From Danio rerio (lineage: Eukaryota > Chordata > Actinopteri > Cypriniformes > Danionidae), in assembly GCF_049306965.1 (NCBI RefSeq), contig NC_133197.1, positions 2,522,501 to 2,586,500 of the forward strand: 64,000 nt of DNA, written 5' to 3'. Shown piece by piece: positions 32,170 through 43,692 of this stretch; positions within the stretch are counted from its first letter, which is position 1; every line of letters begins with the position of its first letter. Position numbers and translations under genes: made by a program. Under the pieces are notes generated by a model. That model had not been told where the DNA came from. It worked only from the letters and a program-made list of their open reading frames with translations, and searched no databases.

Positions 32170-34140
32170 ATCAGTAGCTATGTTTCCATCCACCTATTTT
32201 AATGTGCATTTTGAATATGTGCATAAAAACGGTCATTGGAAATGCCAAGATGCGCATACATTTTGAAAATGCGCAAAAAAATAAAAAAACGTGCATAACT
32301 GAGTAGGATACATTTTTTATTCGAAAAGGAAAGATGCTCATACACTACGATGGAAACACTTTTACTGCACAAATTCCAGTATGCGCATTAAAAAAGGTCA
32401 TGTGATTTTGTTATAAGAGATCATGTGATAATGATAATTTGTGTGAATGCACAAACCAGCAGGTTTGAGCACACTGTAAACCATCTGAAATGTTGTTTTT
32501 GGTCATTCTAAAACACCTGAACTGTTTCAGTAAGGAGGTTCAAACAACTCAGAGTTTAAACTTGAACTCTGAGTTGATTTACCGAGAGATTAAAAACTCT
32601 GAGTTTTCGGTTTCAGAACAGCTGATCTGAGTTGGGTCAATCAACTTCGAGTAGACCAACTCAGAGTTAAGCGCGCACACCGTGACTTTAAAAAGGCATT
32701 ATCAATGGAGCGCAGACATTACGAGTGACTATGGCAATATCTTATAAAAGAGATCACCATTTCTTTCTCCAGCTGAACTTGATGTTCTCATGCAAAGTTA
32801 TAGCAAATATGAGTGTATATATTTGAAAAGAAGCAACCATCAGTGAAGAAGAGACAGTTAGCGTGGAAAACAGCTGCTCAAGTTAATGCCTAATTTCACT
32901 TTTTAAGTATTTAAATATTTAAGTATAATAAAATAAGTAATGTAATTTGTGACGTTTATATTTTTTTTCTAAACTTTTTTATACATTTATTAGTTTTAAA
33001 TGATTTAACAGTGCACTTGTGTGTCTGCCTTTTTTATTGATCAAGTGATAGAGGTTAATATAACATTTAGAAGGTAAGCAGTACTAAAAATATTTTTAGA
33101 AAGAATAATAATCCCATTAATCTAGTTACAGTGCATGTCGAAGGTGAATTTAATTGAATTATTTATTAAAAAAGGATAAGCCATTCTAGTACAGTTATTC
33201 TGTGTGTGACTAAAATGTAGGCAATAGCTATGTTTCCATCCAAATATATTACATAAATGTATGTGCAAAACTGGAATATTGCATAAAAGATGCGAATAAA
33301 ATTCCATCCAACGAGTCAAAGAGAAAAAAATCGTCACTTCCTGATTAAACTGGCACCAAATATCAACAGTAAAAGCAGAATTTACTGTGGTAGAAGAAGC
33401 TGCGTCAATTAATTCTTTATTTAGCCTAATTAATGTACACGTGGGGGCGTCTGAAGCCATGAGACGCGGAGACTCTTGACACGCACCAGACATTCGGAGG
33501 CAATTAATAATATACACTAATACTGAAACAGTTCAGGCATTTTAGAATGACTAAAACAATATTTAAGACGTGTTACAGTGTGCTAGGCCTGCTGGTTTGT
33601 CCATTTACACACATTTTCATTATCATATGATCATGATCTTTTTTTTAATGTACATACTGTAATTTGTTCAGTAAAAGTGTTTCCATCGTAGTTTATGCGC
33701 ACATTTTATATCGAATAAAAGTTTATCCTACTCAGTTATGCGTGTTTTTTATGCATATTTTAAAAAGTTATGTGCATCATGACGTTTCCATCAATCGTTT
33801 TTATGCACGTCCAAAATGAGCATTAAAATAAGTGGGTGGAAACGTAAGACTTAGGCGAGAAATACCACTTCATCTTTAAAAAAGGGGAGGAGACCGACAG
33901 AAACTCTGAGTTTAGAGAATAAAACCTGCTTCTGACCAGGTTAGATTCACAGAGTTAGTTACCACAGTAACTGACTCTGAGTTAAAGTTACCTCTCTTTC
34001 AGAAACAGGCTTGACTTACCCTGCTTTCTCGAGTTTAACAAACCTGCCATTTTGAAACGGAAAACCCAGAGTTTCTCTCATTTCAGGGTTAAAATACTCT
34101 GAGTTTTCAGTTAACCTCCTTTCTGAAACAGGCCCCTGAA
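32170..34140. mobile_element. Nested inverted-repeat elements upstream of E
   Basis: 32170-32530 and 33520-33850 are inverted copies of the same ~350-base sequence (tagctatgtttccatcc end). A complete short copy is 33227-33852. A second element with 'aaggaggtt' and 'actctgagtt' motifs at both ends spans about 32525-34131 and encloses that copy, so one family has been inserted twice with another in between. Non-coding, apart from minus-strand ORFs of no known type. Confidence 0.6.
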
Positions 34141-34499
34141 CTGTTTCAGTATTCGTGTTATATTATTGAGCGTCTGTGCTCTGCGTCCTTCAAATGGCAC
34201 GGCGCAATCACTGCTTGTCAGGATTGTCTTCTGAGGCGCAAGCACATTTATTAGATGAAGACAAGATTGATGCAGCTTTTACTAGTAGCCTACTACTTTT
34301 ACTAGTAACAATAACATTCATTATATCAGAAATTACCATTGTTTGTTATTCATATATATCATGTCACATTTTCAGCAGTTTAGTTATCAACAACTGGATT
34401 ATTAATATCAACAATTAAATTGTTAATTTCAAGAATTTATATCCTGACAATAAATAAACATCAAAACAGCTTGCCATATTGTCAACAGTTGGCGCGTAT

Positions 34500-34583
34500 T
34501 TTACGATCCTCCAATGCGCTCGGCCTCACCGTGATGACGTCAGTGCTGACGCGTTCATTTAGCGTCGAGTCTTCAGAGCTGAG
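34500..34583 (+). promoter_or_regulatory. Promoter and non-coding exon 1 of unit E
   Basis: CCAAT 34511-34515, CRE TGACGTCA 34535-34542, exon end 34583 before GTGAGT. The upstream flank (34300-34490) is also shared with F and G. Confidence 0.8.
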
Positions 34584-35358
34584 GTGAGTCGTTGACGCTT
34601 TTTCTCGTGTTTACACAACAATAAAACACACTTTACAGTTTATTAAAGCGACAATCTGCGACTAGTTTCTGCATTGAGTTCACCTCTATCTGTGTGTCTG
34701 CCGACCAAAACAATACAGCAGGCAGAGAGGAGCTCTGAGAGGACGATATGAGTGAGTTAGAATTTTTCTGTGTATCCTTTGTGTGTAACAACTTCTGGAT
34801 TAATAATATCTATAAATGTGATCTGTGAATGTAATTGTAACTTAGTGCTGCAGATATATGACGTTTATCACTGAAAGCATGATTGTGCTGCTCATTATTA
34901 ACCAGTGAATATAGTTTATAGTATTAAAGTAACTGACTAAAGTTCCCTATTTGTTTGTGTCTTTACATTCCACTTTTTATGTGGTAGCAAAGATGTGGTA
35001 ATGGTTATGAGGTATTTAAACTGTAAGCCTGTTGAGATTTCTGAAAAATAAATAATTTAGTGTTAAACAGTCAGTATAAAATGAGCTGATCTGCTGCTGT
35101 TTAATGAGTGTTTATAGTCTGAGACTCATTAATATTATCAGAGCTGCTGAAATCCTCTTTATTTCATGTCAACAGTTCCTGTTTTCACCACATATTGATG
35201 TCTTCAGATCTACAAATGAAGTTGATTGTGTTTGTTTCAACAGACTTGACGAAATTACATAATTACCTGTTGTATTGTCTACAGGATAAAGCTATCATAA
35301 TATAATATATTTCATTAATCAGTGTAAATTAAGCAGATTTTTTTGTTTCTTTCTTCAG
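34584..35358 (+). other. Intron 1 of unit E
   Basis: Related along its length to intron 1 of G and F. No insertion, no coding region. Confidence 0.75.
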
Positions 35359-35455
35359 TTCAGCTGTAAATACTGGAATATCCCCATCAGTCTACAAGTG
35401 AAGACGAGCATCAGACCATCAGGAAGAAGAGAAATCTGCAAAGGACAGAGAGAAG

Positions 35456-35510
35456 ATGAGTGATCCAGAACCCTGCAGAATTAAACAGGAAGACATTGAA
35501 GAACTAATAG
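35456..35510 (+). CDS. Coding exon 2 of unit E
   Basis: Exon 2 starts at 35359. The ATG at 35456 opens MSDPEPCRIKQEDIEELI plus one base; donor GT 35511-35512; phase 1. It joins to 39523 across a 4.0-kb intron enlarged by a Harbinger-like element. Confidence 0.88.
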
Positions 35511-36212
35511 GTTTGTGTTTATTCATTACTCATCAATAATCAGGCTGAATAACAGTAAGCTTGTGATTTTTTTTTAGCTCTTTATCAGTCTTGGTTCTTT
35601 TTCCTTTCACCTTTCATTTTATATTGTTTACAATTTGTGTTTAAAATGCAATTCATCCTCAGTTTTCCTTAATGTGTTTAATTTTGCCATATATTTTTAG
35701 ATGTATATTATATAGTGTTGGGTAAGTTACACAAAGTAATAGATTACAAATTACTACTTGAAAGTTATAATCTGGTTACATGACTAATTACTAAATGTAA
35801 AAAGCAAACAGACACTTTCAAGTTACTTTCTACGTCTTTCTTTAGGTTTTTAAAGTCAGAATTGTAGGTCTTTCAGTTATTTAAAATTGACCGGAAAATA
35901 CTACAAAGCTTTACACTGTTTTATTAACATTGTTTGTTGTTGTCATTTAGGAATCCCTGACACAAAGCCCTGTCACAACATATCCCTGAACAGATCCAGC
36001 ACTTTTATCACATTGAAGTTTATAAGCGCTCATGCTGTGTGCATCAGACGGTTCACAATATCACAGCTGAAGTTCAGCTAGAATTGTTTTGCAGCATTTA
36101 TAACCAATTATAGCCTAGTACCCATTTATTGATCAGGTTTTATATCTTTTTTTTTATTTAAGCTTTTATTGACATATATTCTCCTGAACACATTTTACGT
36201 ACACATCTATTC
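35511..36212 (+). other. Intron 2 of unit E, ancestral part
   Basis: Matches intron 2 of F closely, up to the insertion at 36216. No gene. Confidence 0.75.
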
Positions 36213-36900
36213 TTATGGCTCGTTTCCACTGAAAAGTACAGTACGGTATGGGTCACCTTTATCAGGCTTGCGTATCCACTCCCAAAAGGGTACCCTTTTT
36301 GTGGGCGAAGTGTATGACAGAAAGTTTCAGATGATGTCATTTTTAACTCAAGGAAATGTCTACAATAAAGCTGTACGGGTCGCTTACATATCATATAAGC
36401 AGCACTTCTCACAAAACAGATGCTTTAAACACAAATACTTCTGCATAAATATCCATCACTAATCTTTCTATGAATATGATTTGATTATAACTGCAGATCA
36501 ATGACAGTGTGTAATAGCCTTATTTAACGTCTGCAATTATATAAAATAAACAAATATATGAACGCATACAGACCCTTACAGTCTCCGAAATGTTACCAAT
36601 TACAGAAAAACTACACACAGCAGACATTTAGTCCTTATTTAGGTTAAAAAACAACACAAAATATAGCTTACAGGCAGTGAAATCCTCTCATCTGTGTCTG
36701 TAATATTCAGCAGCACGTGCAAACTCTGTTAGAAAGTAATTGCTTTATTCCGAGTACATAATGGTTCAAAAGCTGATGATAAACATGCCAGTTTGTTCAT
36801 GTTTTAAGTTGCAGAAGGTTAATTTGCTGCTGTTTTTTCCGGCTTCTTCTTTTTTTTCACGCTCTGATATTAGAGCGAATCAAAAATCACGCACACATTA

Positions 36901-38090
36901 CAGGGCTCGAAATTGCGACCATTTTGGTCGCATATGTGCCCGAAATTTTATCTATGGGTCCTCAAAATATATTTGGGAGCATTTCTGCGAGTGGATAAAA
37001 TTGTTGTGTGCGACCACTTATACTGCAAAATGTTCACCACATGCGCGGATTCGGGAGACATTCACGCGGAATGCATCTCTAAGCTCTTTGTCTGCACTTG
37101 AAACATGAAACGCAGCGCTCAGGAACGGTTTAAAACAGTTGTCATGTCAACTTGCTGCAGTAAATAAAGCCAAGTCCGTAATGCTTGCCCCGCCTTCGCG
37201 CTCTTCTTATTGGCCCACCACTGCTCTAGCACTGAAATATCAGCTGTCAATCACTCAGTCAATGCCTTCTGGCTTGGGATGACAGAGAGAGCTACTACCA
37301 TAAAAAATTGAAAAGCGCTAAAGATGAGAATGAAGATAACACTGACAGATTGTGTTTTAGAAACCGTGGCATCTAAAGTTACAAATAATGACACATCTTA
37401 CTAGTGATCATGTGCTGAATGTTAATCCACCATCTACACTTTTCCAAGAGTAGAAGACTTCCACTGGCTTTAAGTCCGCTATGAAAAGTCTGTGGGATGG
37501 AGTTTTCAGGAAACTGTTTGCCACATCTAGCACGAGAGCTTCTGTTTAATCCTTCATATAATCGCCAGATGCTGTCTGCCGTGCAAGTGGCGGCTATATG
37601 TCAAATTTAATACCATGTAAACCATCGCATACGGGCTTACACTGACTAAACTAACATCGCTACTCATAAAAATTAACATGACGTATGCATATAATAAGGT
37701 ACAGTATATGTCAAAAGCATCAGTGCAATATCAGACAGCACCCGTGAGAACAGCACAGTTATACCGTTAACAGATTCATTCATGTCCAGCAGTGCGTGCA
37801 GGGCCGGTGAGCGCTCCGTGTATGCTTTGGTCACTCAGTTATGTTAGAAAAATCTATTTTCCTGTTATAAGGGGATTTCGTTGAGACATATTTTCCTTAC
37901 GCTTGCATATATATATATTTTTTTTTTTCTGCTTGTTAGTTTGATTAGTGTTGATTTCAAATGCAATAAATATGTTTGTATAACACTTGTAGTAACGGTG
38001 CTTATAATTGGCGGGTGCGACTAAATTTTGGCTGTGCGCCTACATTTTTAAAGTTAGGAGCACCGGTGCTACCAAGCAAAAAGGTTAATT
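36901..38090. mobile_element. Probable nested DNA element (CAGGGCTCGAAATTGCGACC start)
   Basis: A hAT-like start at 36901, and a right part ending near 'gcaccggtgctaccaagc' without its terminal repeat. Boundaries are uncertain. Minus- and plus-strand ORFs are short and unrecognised. Confidence 0.4.
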
Positions 38091-38447
38091 TTAATTAATG
38101 TGCTCAAGAAGTTCGTTATATCAAATATAGACGCAATTGCGAGCTCTCCTGACAAAGTGAAACCGCTCGCACTTTTAGACGGGCTCGTAAACGCAGCACA
38201 TTTTGTTCTTCTTGGCTTAGTGGCTGTTCATCAAGAGGATGACGAGGTTAGTTTGAGCTCGGGGCGATCATGGCTTGGTATTATATGTACATAGTATTAC
38301 GTTGTGTGCTGATTCGCCTTTATTTAATCACCCTAATTATACAAAGTTAAAATCAGGATCCTCCCTTCGCTATATTTCTTAGCTAGAGTTTAGTTAAAGG
38401 ATCGTCTTTAAAGAATGTATTTTGCAAAAGAACAAATTAGATTCATA

Positions 38448-39137
38448 CTTCACCACACAGGGTAACTTTGATGGGTTCTGGAAAATGAATTCAATGTCCA
38501 CTCCAGTGAAGAAAAGTAATCAAATACACTTTTATTAATAAAATAAAATCCAGTGAAAAAGTAGAATAAACAAAAGACAAACAGAAAACAAAAATCCTTA
38601 CTTTGTCCCCAGTTGGCGGACAAAGGGCAACCAACCTCAATGAACAGAAGTCGGGAACCACAAAGCTGATGAGTACATGTCAGCTTTTATACTCAGTGTC
38701 TCAGTGACAGTATTCATAAATCAACCCTAAACACAGATGCACAGACTACTTAAATCATACATTCAAGGAGCATGCTAAAGTAAAAAGACAGATATATAGT
38801 CATCAAGAGTACATTATATCATATAAATCAACATTCAGGCATTTTAATATAAGCCTTGATTTATAATATAGATATGCACTTAGATTCAGCTGCGTGAACT
38901 CGGTAGAGAGTTCAGCAAAAGTACAAGTTGGGAGTTCATTCAGAGTTCGACTACTAGCAAGAGGGTCATCTGAACTAGCAAGGGGTTCACAGAGAGTTCG
39001 TCCAGCTGATTTGTTTGCTCACCGCGCCCTCTGCCGGAGACGCCTCTCCTTTCTCTTACGTTTCACTTCATCATTAAGAGTTGTGCTTTTACGCATAGGA
39101 ATATCAGAATACATCAGTGATTTTTTGTGTCTCACAT
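38448..39137 (-). mobile_element. Possible solo LTR (fossil), minus strand
   Basis: Read on the minus strand, the segment has a TATA-like 'gtataaaagc' near 38695 and an 'aataaaag' signal near 38535, spaced as in a long terminal repeat. No internal region is present and the ends are not fixed. Old, family unknown. Confidence 0.35.
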
Positions 39138-39522
39138 GATTAATGTCATTTGACCCATCAATCATTACAGTTGTAATGTCTCGGCTGTGTATTTAGAAAT
39201 GGTGCTTCCTTTGTTTTCATTCTGACGTATCTCTGACATATCTCTGTAAACCAATAGCGTTCAGCTGCGAGTCTAGCCCTGTCTTTTGGTACCCTTGGTA
39301 CCCTTTGCAAAGGGTGACCAAAAAGTGGTACAGTTTGGTTCTGTACGCCTTTTGCTAGTGGAAACGTACATAAAAGTGTACCGAACCGTACTGTACCACT
39401 CAGTGGAAACTGGCTATTAATCAGAATTGCTCACGCTGTCGAGACCTGCTTGAGCGCCGTCTGCTGTTGGCTAACTGTTAAAAGTAGCCTCTTAAAATGT
39501 GACTTATTTACTTAATTTCCAG

Positions 39523-40343
39523 ATGTGATGGTGAAGGCGAAGACTAAAGAACTGAGTGAAGATGAGGAGAAACATCATGTCAAAACTGAAGGAGAAACTC
39601 AGTCAGAGATTGATCATAGTTTTTTAGTGAATACAACAGCCGTAAAAGGTTTCACCTGCACTCAGTGTGGAAAGAGTTTTAGGCATAAACGGGATTTCAA
39701 TCGTCACATGAGGATCCACACTGGAGAGAAACCTTTCCAGTGTTCACACTGCGACAAGAGATTCAGTGAACCAGGAAACCTGAAATCACACATGAGGATC
39801 CACACCGGAGAGAAAACACACACATGTGATCAATGCGGCAAAACATTTTTGAGGTCTACAGATCTGAAGACCCATCTTAGAGTTCATACAAACGAGAGGC
39901 CTTATCCATGCTCTGAGTGTGGAAAGAGTTATACACATCGATATATTTTGAAAGTACATCAGAAGGTCCACACTGGTGTGAGAGACTTTGTGTGCTTAGA
40001 GTGTGGGAAGAGTTTTACCAGCACTGGAAACTTGAAACAACACCAGATGATGCACACTGGAGAGAAACCGTACAAGTGTTCACACTGCGACAAGGGATTT
40101 GGTTGGTTAAAATCACTGAAAACACATGAGAGGGTCCACACTGGAGAGAAACCTTACCAGTGTTCACACTGTGACAAAAGATTCAGTCTGTTACAATCCC
40201 AGAAACGACACCAGAGGACTCACACTGTAGAGATACTGTACACCAGGGGAGTCCAAATTCGGCCCTCGAGGGCCGGTGTCCAGCAGAGTTTAGCCCCAGC
40301 TTGCCTGAACACACCTGCAGGGATGTTTTTAGAAAGCCAATAA
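39523..40343 (+). CDS. Seven-finger C2H2 protein E with transposon-derived C-terminus
   Basis: The acceptor AG at 39521-39522 fixes the exon start; joined to exon 2 the protein has 291 residues. The leader reads [19 protein letters not shown]. Seven canonical fingers follow (FTCTQC, FQCSHC, HTCDQC, YPCSEC, FVCLEC, YKCSHC, YQCSHC). Compared with D, the CACTQC finger is absent. After HTVEILYT the frame enters a 179-bp hAT element, which supplies about 32 residues (RGVQIRPSRAGVQQ and on, to FLESQ) and the stop at 40341-40343. The ancestral end (YSVS and stop) is still readable at 40431-40446, just past the element. All zinc ligands are intact, so the protein may still work with an altered tail. 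Confidence 0.9.
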
Positions 40344-40422
40344 GAGCTTGATTAGCTAGCTCAGGTGTGTCTGATTGGGGTTGAAACTAAACTTTTCAGG
40401 ACACCGGCCCTCCTGGACCGAG
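40244..40422. mobile_element. Short hAT element in the coding end of E
   Basis: Starts caggggagtccaaattcg; inner sequence matches both ends of 22534-24123. ctgtacac is at 40236-40243 and ttgtacac at 40423-40430, an 8-bp duplication with one change. The last ~15 bases of the right end expected from the long copy are missing. Paralogue D has the empty site (29797 region, 'ctgtacacgtattcag'). Confidence 0.9.
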
Positions 40423-40430
40423 TTGTACAC

Positions 40431-41127
40431 ATATTCAGTGTCTTAAATACAGACGAGGATCCACACTGGAGAGAAAACAGACAGATGTGATTATCGCGGT
40501 GAACATTTTTGAAGGCTTCAACACTGAAGAAACATCATTCATACAAAGGAGAAGCCTTATCCATGTTCTTTAGCTCTATCAGAAACTTGCTCTGCCCCCG
40601 ACAAGAATTTCCTACTAGATTTTCCTATTTCCTTTCATGAGATAAAACAGTTTCTGTGTACAACCCTTAAGCAGTCCCCGGCATACTTTAAACAAAACTG
40701 AGGAGCAAACTGAAAAATCCATCTGAAACTGAGTTAATTTTGAGTTTGTTGTTGAAGTTCGCATCAGATGAGGGACTTCATTTTGGCTCCTAAAACCATT
40801 TGAGCTGCCATTGGTCTGTAGTGATTCTGCAGTCTGTTCTGGAGCTCCGGCTTCTTTGACATGCAAGTTCTTCCCCCCAATTAATTTCTGACTCCACGAT
40901 GTTCAGACAGGAGAACAACACCCAAAACAGCAGCACTAGCCACATGAATACACTGAAGAGTGGAGCAGCAGAGCTGGTGCAGATATATCCGCACCTGTAC
41001 GATCGCCAGTGGAGAGAGTTTGAAGAGAGTCTCACACTGAATGAGAAGCCCACCTTGTCTTTTCTATCAGTTTGTGCACACCGGCAGCACCAAAATACAC
41101 AATCCAATCCTGTTAATATGAAATAAA
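40431..41127 (+). other. Old coding end, finger remnants and 3' module after E
   Basis: 40431-40560 holds the displaced ancestral stop and decayed fingers. From 40561 the shared 3' module follows. Its small ORF (40899-41126, 75 codons, MFRQENNTQNSSTSHMNTLK start, LVQIYPHLYDRQWREFEESL inside) is open, and AATAAA is at 41122-41127. Differences from the F copy mostly change amino acids, so protein-level constraint is doubtful. Confidence 0.6.
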
Positions 41128-41425
41128 GCTGCTCATAAACCATCTCCATTTTGTTCAGTCGTTATTGCACTAACCACAGGTAAACGAAAATAGGCAACTA
41201 GGACAATAGGGAGCTAGAGATGACTTAGCGTTTTGCTTAGATGGGTTTTTGTTTTGGATAAACGCTAAACACTTGAGTTCTGACCACATGTGCTTGATTG
41301 TATACAAGGCCAACCCTGTACATTCAGGGGCCCTAAGCAGAATAATATTGGGGCCCTATCAAGCTCTGATAGTTGCCATTGCAAATCGGCCCTTAATGAT
41401 TGTTTTGCTTATGAAATACACCAAT
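41128..41425 (+). other. Intergenic block shared with the D-E interval
   Basis: Matches 31921-32160. No gene. Confidence 0.65.
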
Positions 41426-42320
41426 AGCCACATTCACACATACAGACCTCTCAGGAAAATTACCGGCAATTCTCTGGAAAGTCTGAACGTGTGAACAGGC
41501 TCTTTTTGAAAATATTAATAAATTCGTTCTGTCAATTTTCCAGAGAGAAGTTGTAACATTAGTGGTAATTTGCCTGAATGCTGCTGTGTGTGAACGCAGA
41601 AGGAAGATTGCTGGAAAGAGCGAGTTCACGTCTAGAACCTCTGACGTGAGACGTCTACTTTAGCCAATCAAACACTGAGACGCATTCACATCCATGCTGT
41701 TCATAAAATAAAAGCCTTTGCATATCTTTCCAGACACATTCAGCTGCTAGATCTTAGTCAGATAACGTTTCTATGTTCCTTCTTAATGCCAACTGTGGAA
41801 AAAATCTGTCGATAAATGCTTATGATAAACCACTGTTTGTTAACCTTCAAGCTCTGCTTCAGTTGCTTTGACACGTATGCGGTGAGCGCCAGCATACACA
41901 CATTTTATAAACATCTCAACATGCGAAAATGTTCCTCCATATTTTAATTTAAGTTGTTCACCATACTTCTCCATCGACAGAATTTGTAATGTAGTGAAGT
42001 GTGTAAACATTTAGCTGCGGTTTGCGGTTCTCTGGGACAAAGCAGCTGCATGAATGCTAAAGCTTTAAATCAAAAGTGAAACCATCAACAAAACCCAGAC
42101 CACCTCTGTGTTTACAAATACAAGCGCAGCCGTTTAGAGTTCATTTCTGGTTAATGATGTCAGTATATACAGGTATTTTGGAATTGATGCGTGAATCGTC
42201 TTTTCTGGTAAAAATTCCAGAACGTCCGTGCCTGTCTGAACACCTTTTTATGAATTTATGGGTAAATTGGTTCCGGAAGATTTCCCCATATTTACTGGTA
42301 TCACCGTGTGAAAGGGTCTA
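41426..42320. mobile_element. TIR element related to 44872-45651
   Basis: Ends with 'cattcacacatacagacctc' and (reverse strand) 'accctttcacacggtgatac'. The interior shares 'ttgtaacatta' and 'ttctggaa' type motifs with 44872-45651. Diverged; non-coding. Confidence 0.6.
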
Positions 42321-42363
42321 GTGAAACAGAAATGTAAAGCTTAAAGATTTGGTACATTTTCTA

Positions 42364-42722
42364 TTGGTGCACACAAACTGATTGAAACCAGTAGATGAAG
42401 TTTATTTCTCTGCAGTTGCCTATTTTCAATAAATGTGCTGGATTATGTCTTTAACATCATCATTAGGCCTACTTAAAGTAAATTCAGTAAGCTGTTTGCT
42501 GTTACAAAATCTCAGTGTTTAAGGTCTGTTTTCTTTAAAAGTCTTTGACATTCACCACCTGATTGATGTACGATATAAAGTGGGTCTCAGAATAAACAAG
42601 CTCTGCATTTAATTATATTTTTCCACATCATGTCTTTACAATATGAAGATTTACTCCAGTATTTTCAATGGAATTTCTACACTAGCCTGCTATTTCTGCT
42701 GTGCATCTTTTTTTTCATCTCA
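42364..42722 (+). other. Upstream flank shared with the G promoter region
   Basis: 'gtgctggattatgtctttaa' and neighbours match 52260-52450. No gene. Confidence 0.6.
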
Positions 42723-43440
42723 TTAAAGAGCCCATATTATGGGTTTTTGAAAATTCCCCTCCATGTAGTGTGTAACACAGCTCTAAGTGAAGTGAAGTAT
42801 CCAGCTAAGGCTTAAATCTGTTAGTGTACAGTGTTTAAAACTGTTGATTCATCTATAAAAGAGTCGACTCATAGTGCTTCAAACGAGTCGCCTTGATCAC
42901 GATTCATTAGGTGTTTCGCCATGACGTACGAACGAAACCAAGTTATTCACGTGCACGCGCAAACCCGGGAGATTTCAAACCTGAGGCCCCGCCCTCTGAC
43001 GCAGAAACCCAGACACACACATACACACACCCACAAACACACACACACACAAACATGCCGGTTGATTGAAGTCACACTGCAGATGGATATATTGAGTCTC
43101 TACCCAAAGATGAAACCTCAGCATTATAACCAAGCAGTTGGAAACTTCTGGAAGCTACATGCTACAAAGAATACTTCATCTGAGTTTGTTAAAGGAAGGA
43201 TCAGTAAAGAGTAACTGATGGACGTCAGGATGTGTTTCTTCCATTTCTCAAGTGTAAGTACGTGCGGTTAAAGTTGTTGCCTCGTTTACTCTAGCTTGCA
43301 AATGTATTTAGTTGTGATTTGTTACTTGTAACCGCGTGTACTGTATCAGGTTAACTGGATATATTATCTTATCGCGTGCAAAGTCACGTTAAAAACGCGA
43401 CGCGTGCTGTTTGTTTATGGAGCTCCGTGCTAGAGTTCTG

Positions 43441-43532
43441 CTCCCGCGATTTATTCGGAAATGTATTCCCGCGCCGCAGAAATCTGGCGCGGGGACAGCC
43501 GCGGGAATAAATTTCCGAATAAATCGCGGGAG
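43441..43532. repeat. 33-bp near-perfect inverted repeat (hairpin)
   Basis: The left arm 43441-43473 starts ctcccgcgatttattcgg; the right arm 43500-43532 is its complement except for one base pair. The loop is 26 bases. Similar GCGGGAGCGG words recur to 43870. Confidence 0.9.
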
Positions 43533-43609
43533 CGGTCGGTAACGGGTTTAATTTGGGACGGGAGCGGGCTGTCTAGCAATATCACGGATATTGCTATGTG
43601 AATTAGAAA

Positions 43610-43692
43610 GAGAGAGTCTGCTTGGTATGAGAGAGCGTATGAGAGAGAGCGAGAGAGAGAGAGAGAGAGAGAGAGAGCGAACGAACGAACGA
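43610..43692 (+). repeat. GA-rich and GAAC microsatellite
   Basis: Runs of agag with a terminal (gaac) tract. Simple repeat. Confidence 0.9.

Larger units (their letters stand above)
36216..39416. mobile_element. Harbinger-like element with TTA duplication, intron 2 of E
   Basis: The ends 'gtttccactgaaaagtacag' and (reverse strand) 'gtttccactgagtggtacag' are inverted repeats. TTA is at 36213-36215 and 39417-39419. A partial copy is at about 56597-56650. It contains at least two other inserts (36901-38090 and a possible LTR at 38448-39137). No transposase is recognised. Confidence 0.75.
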
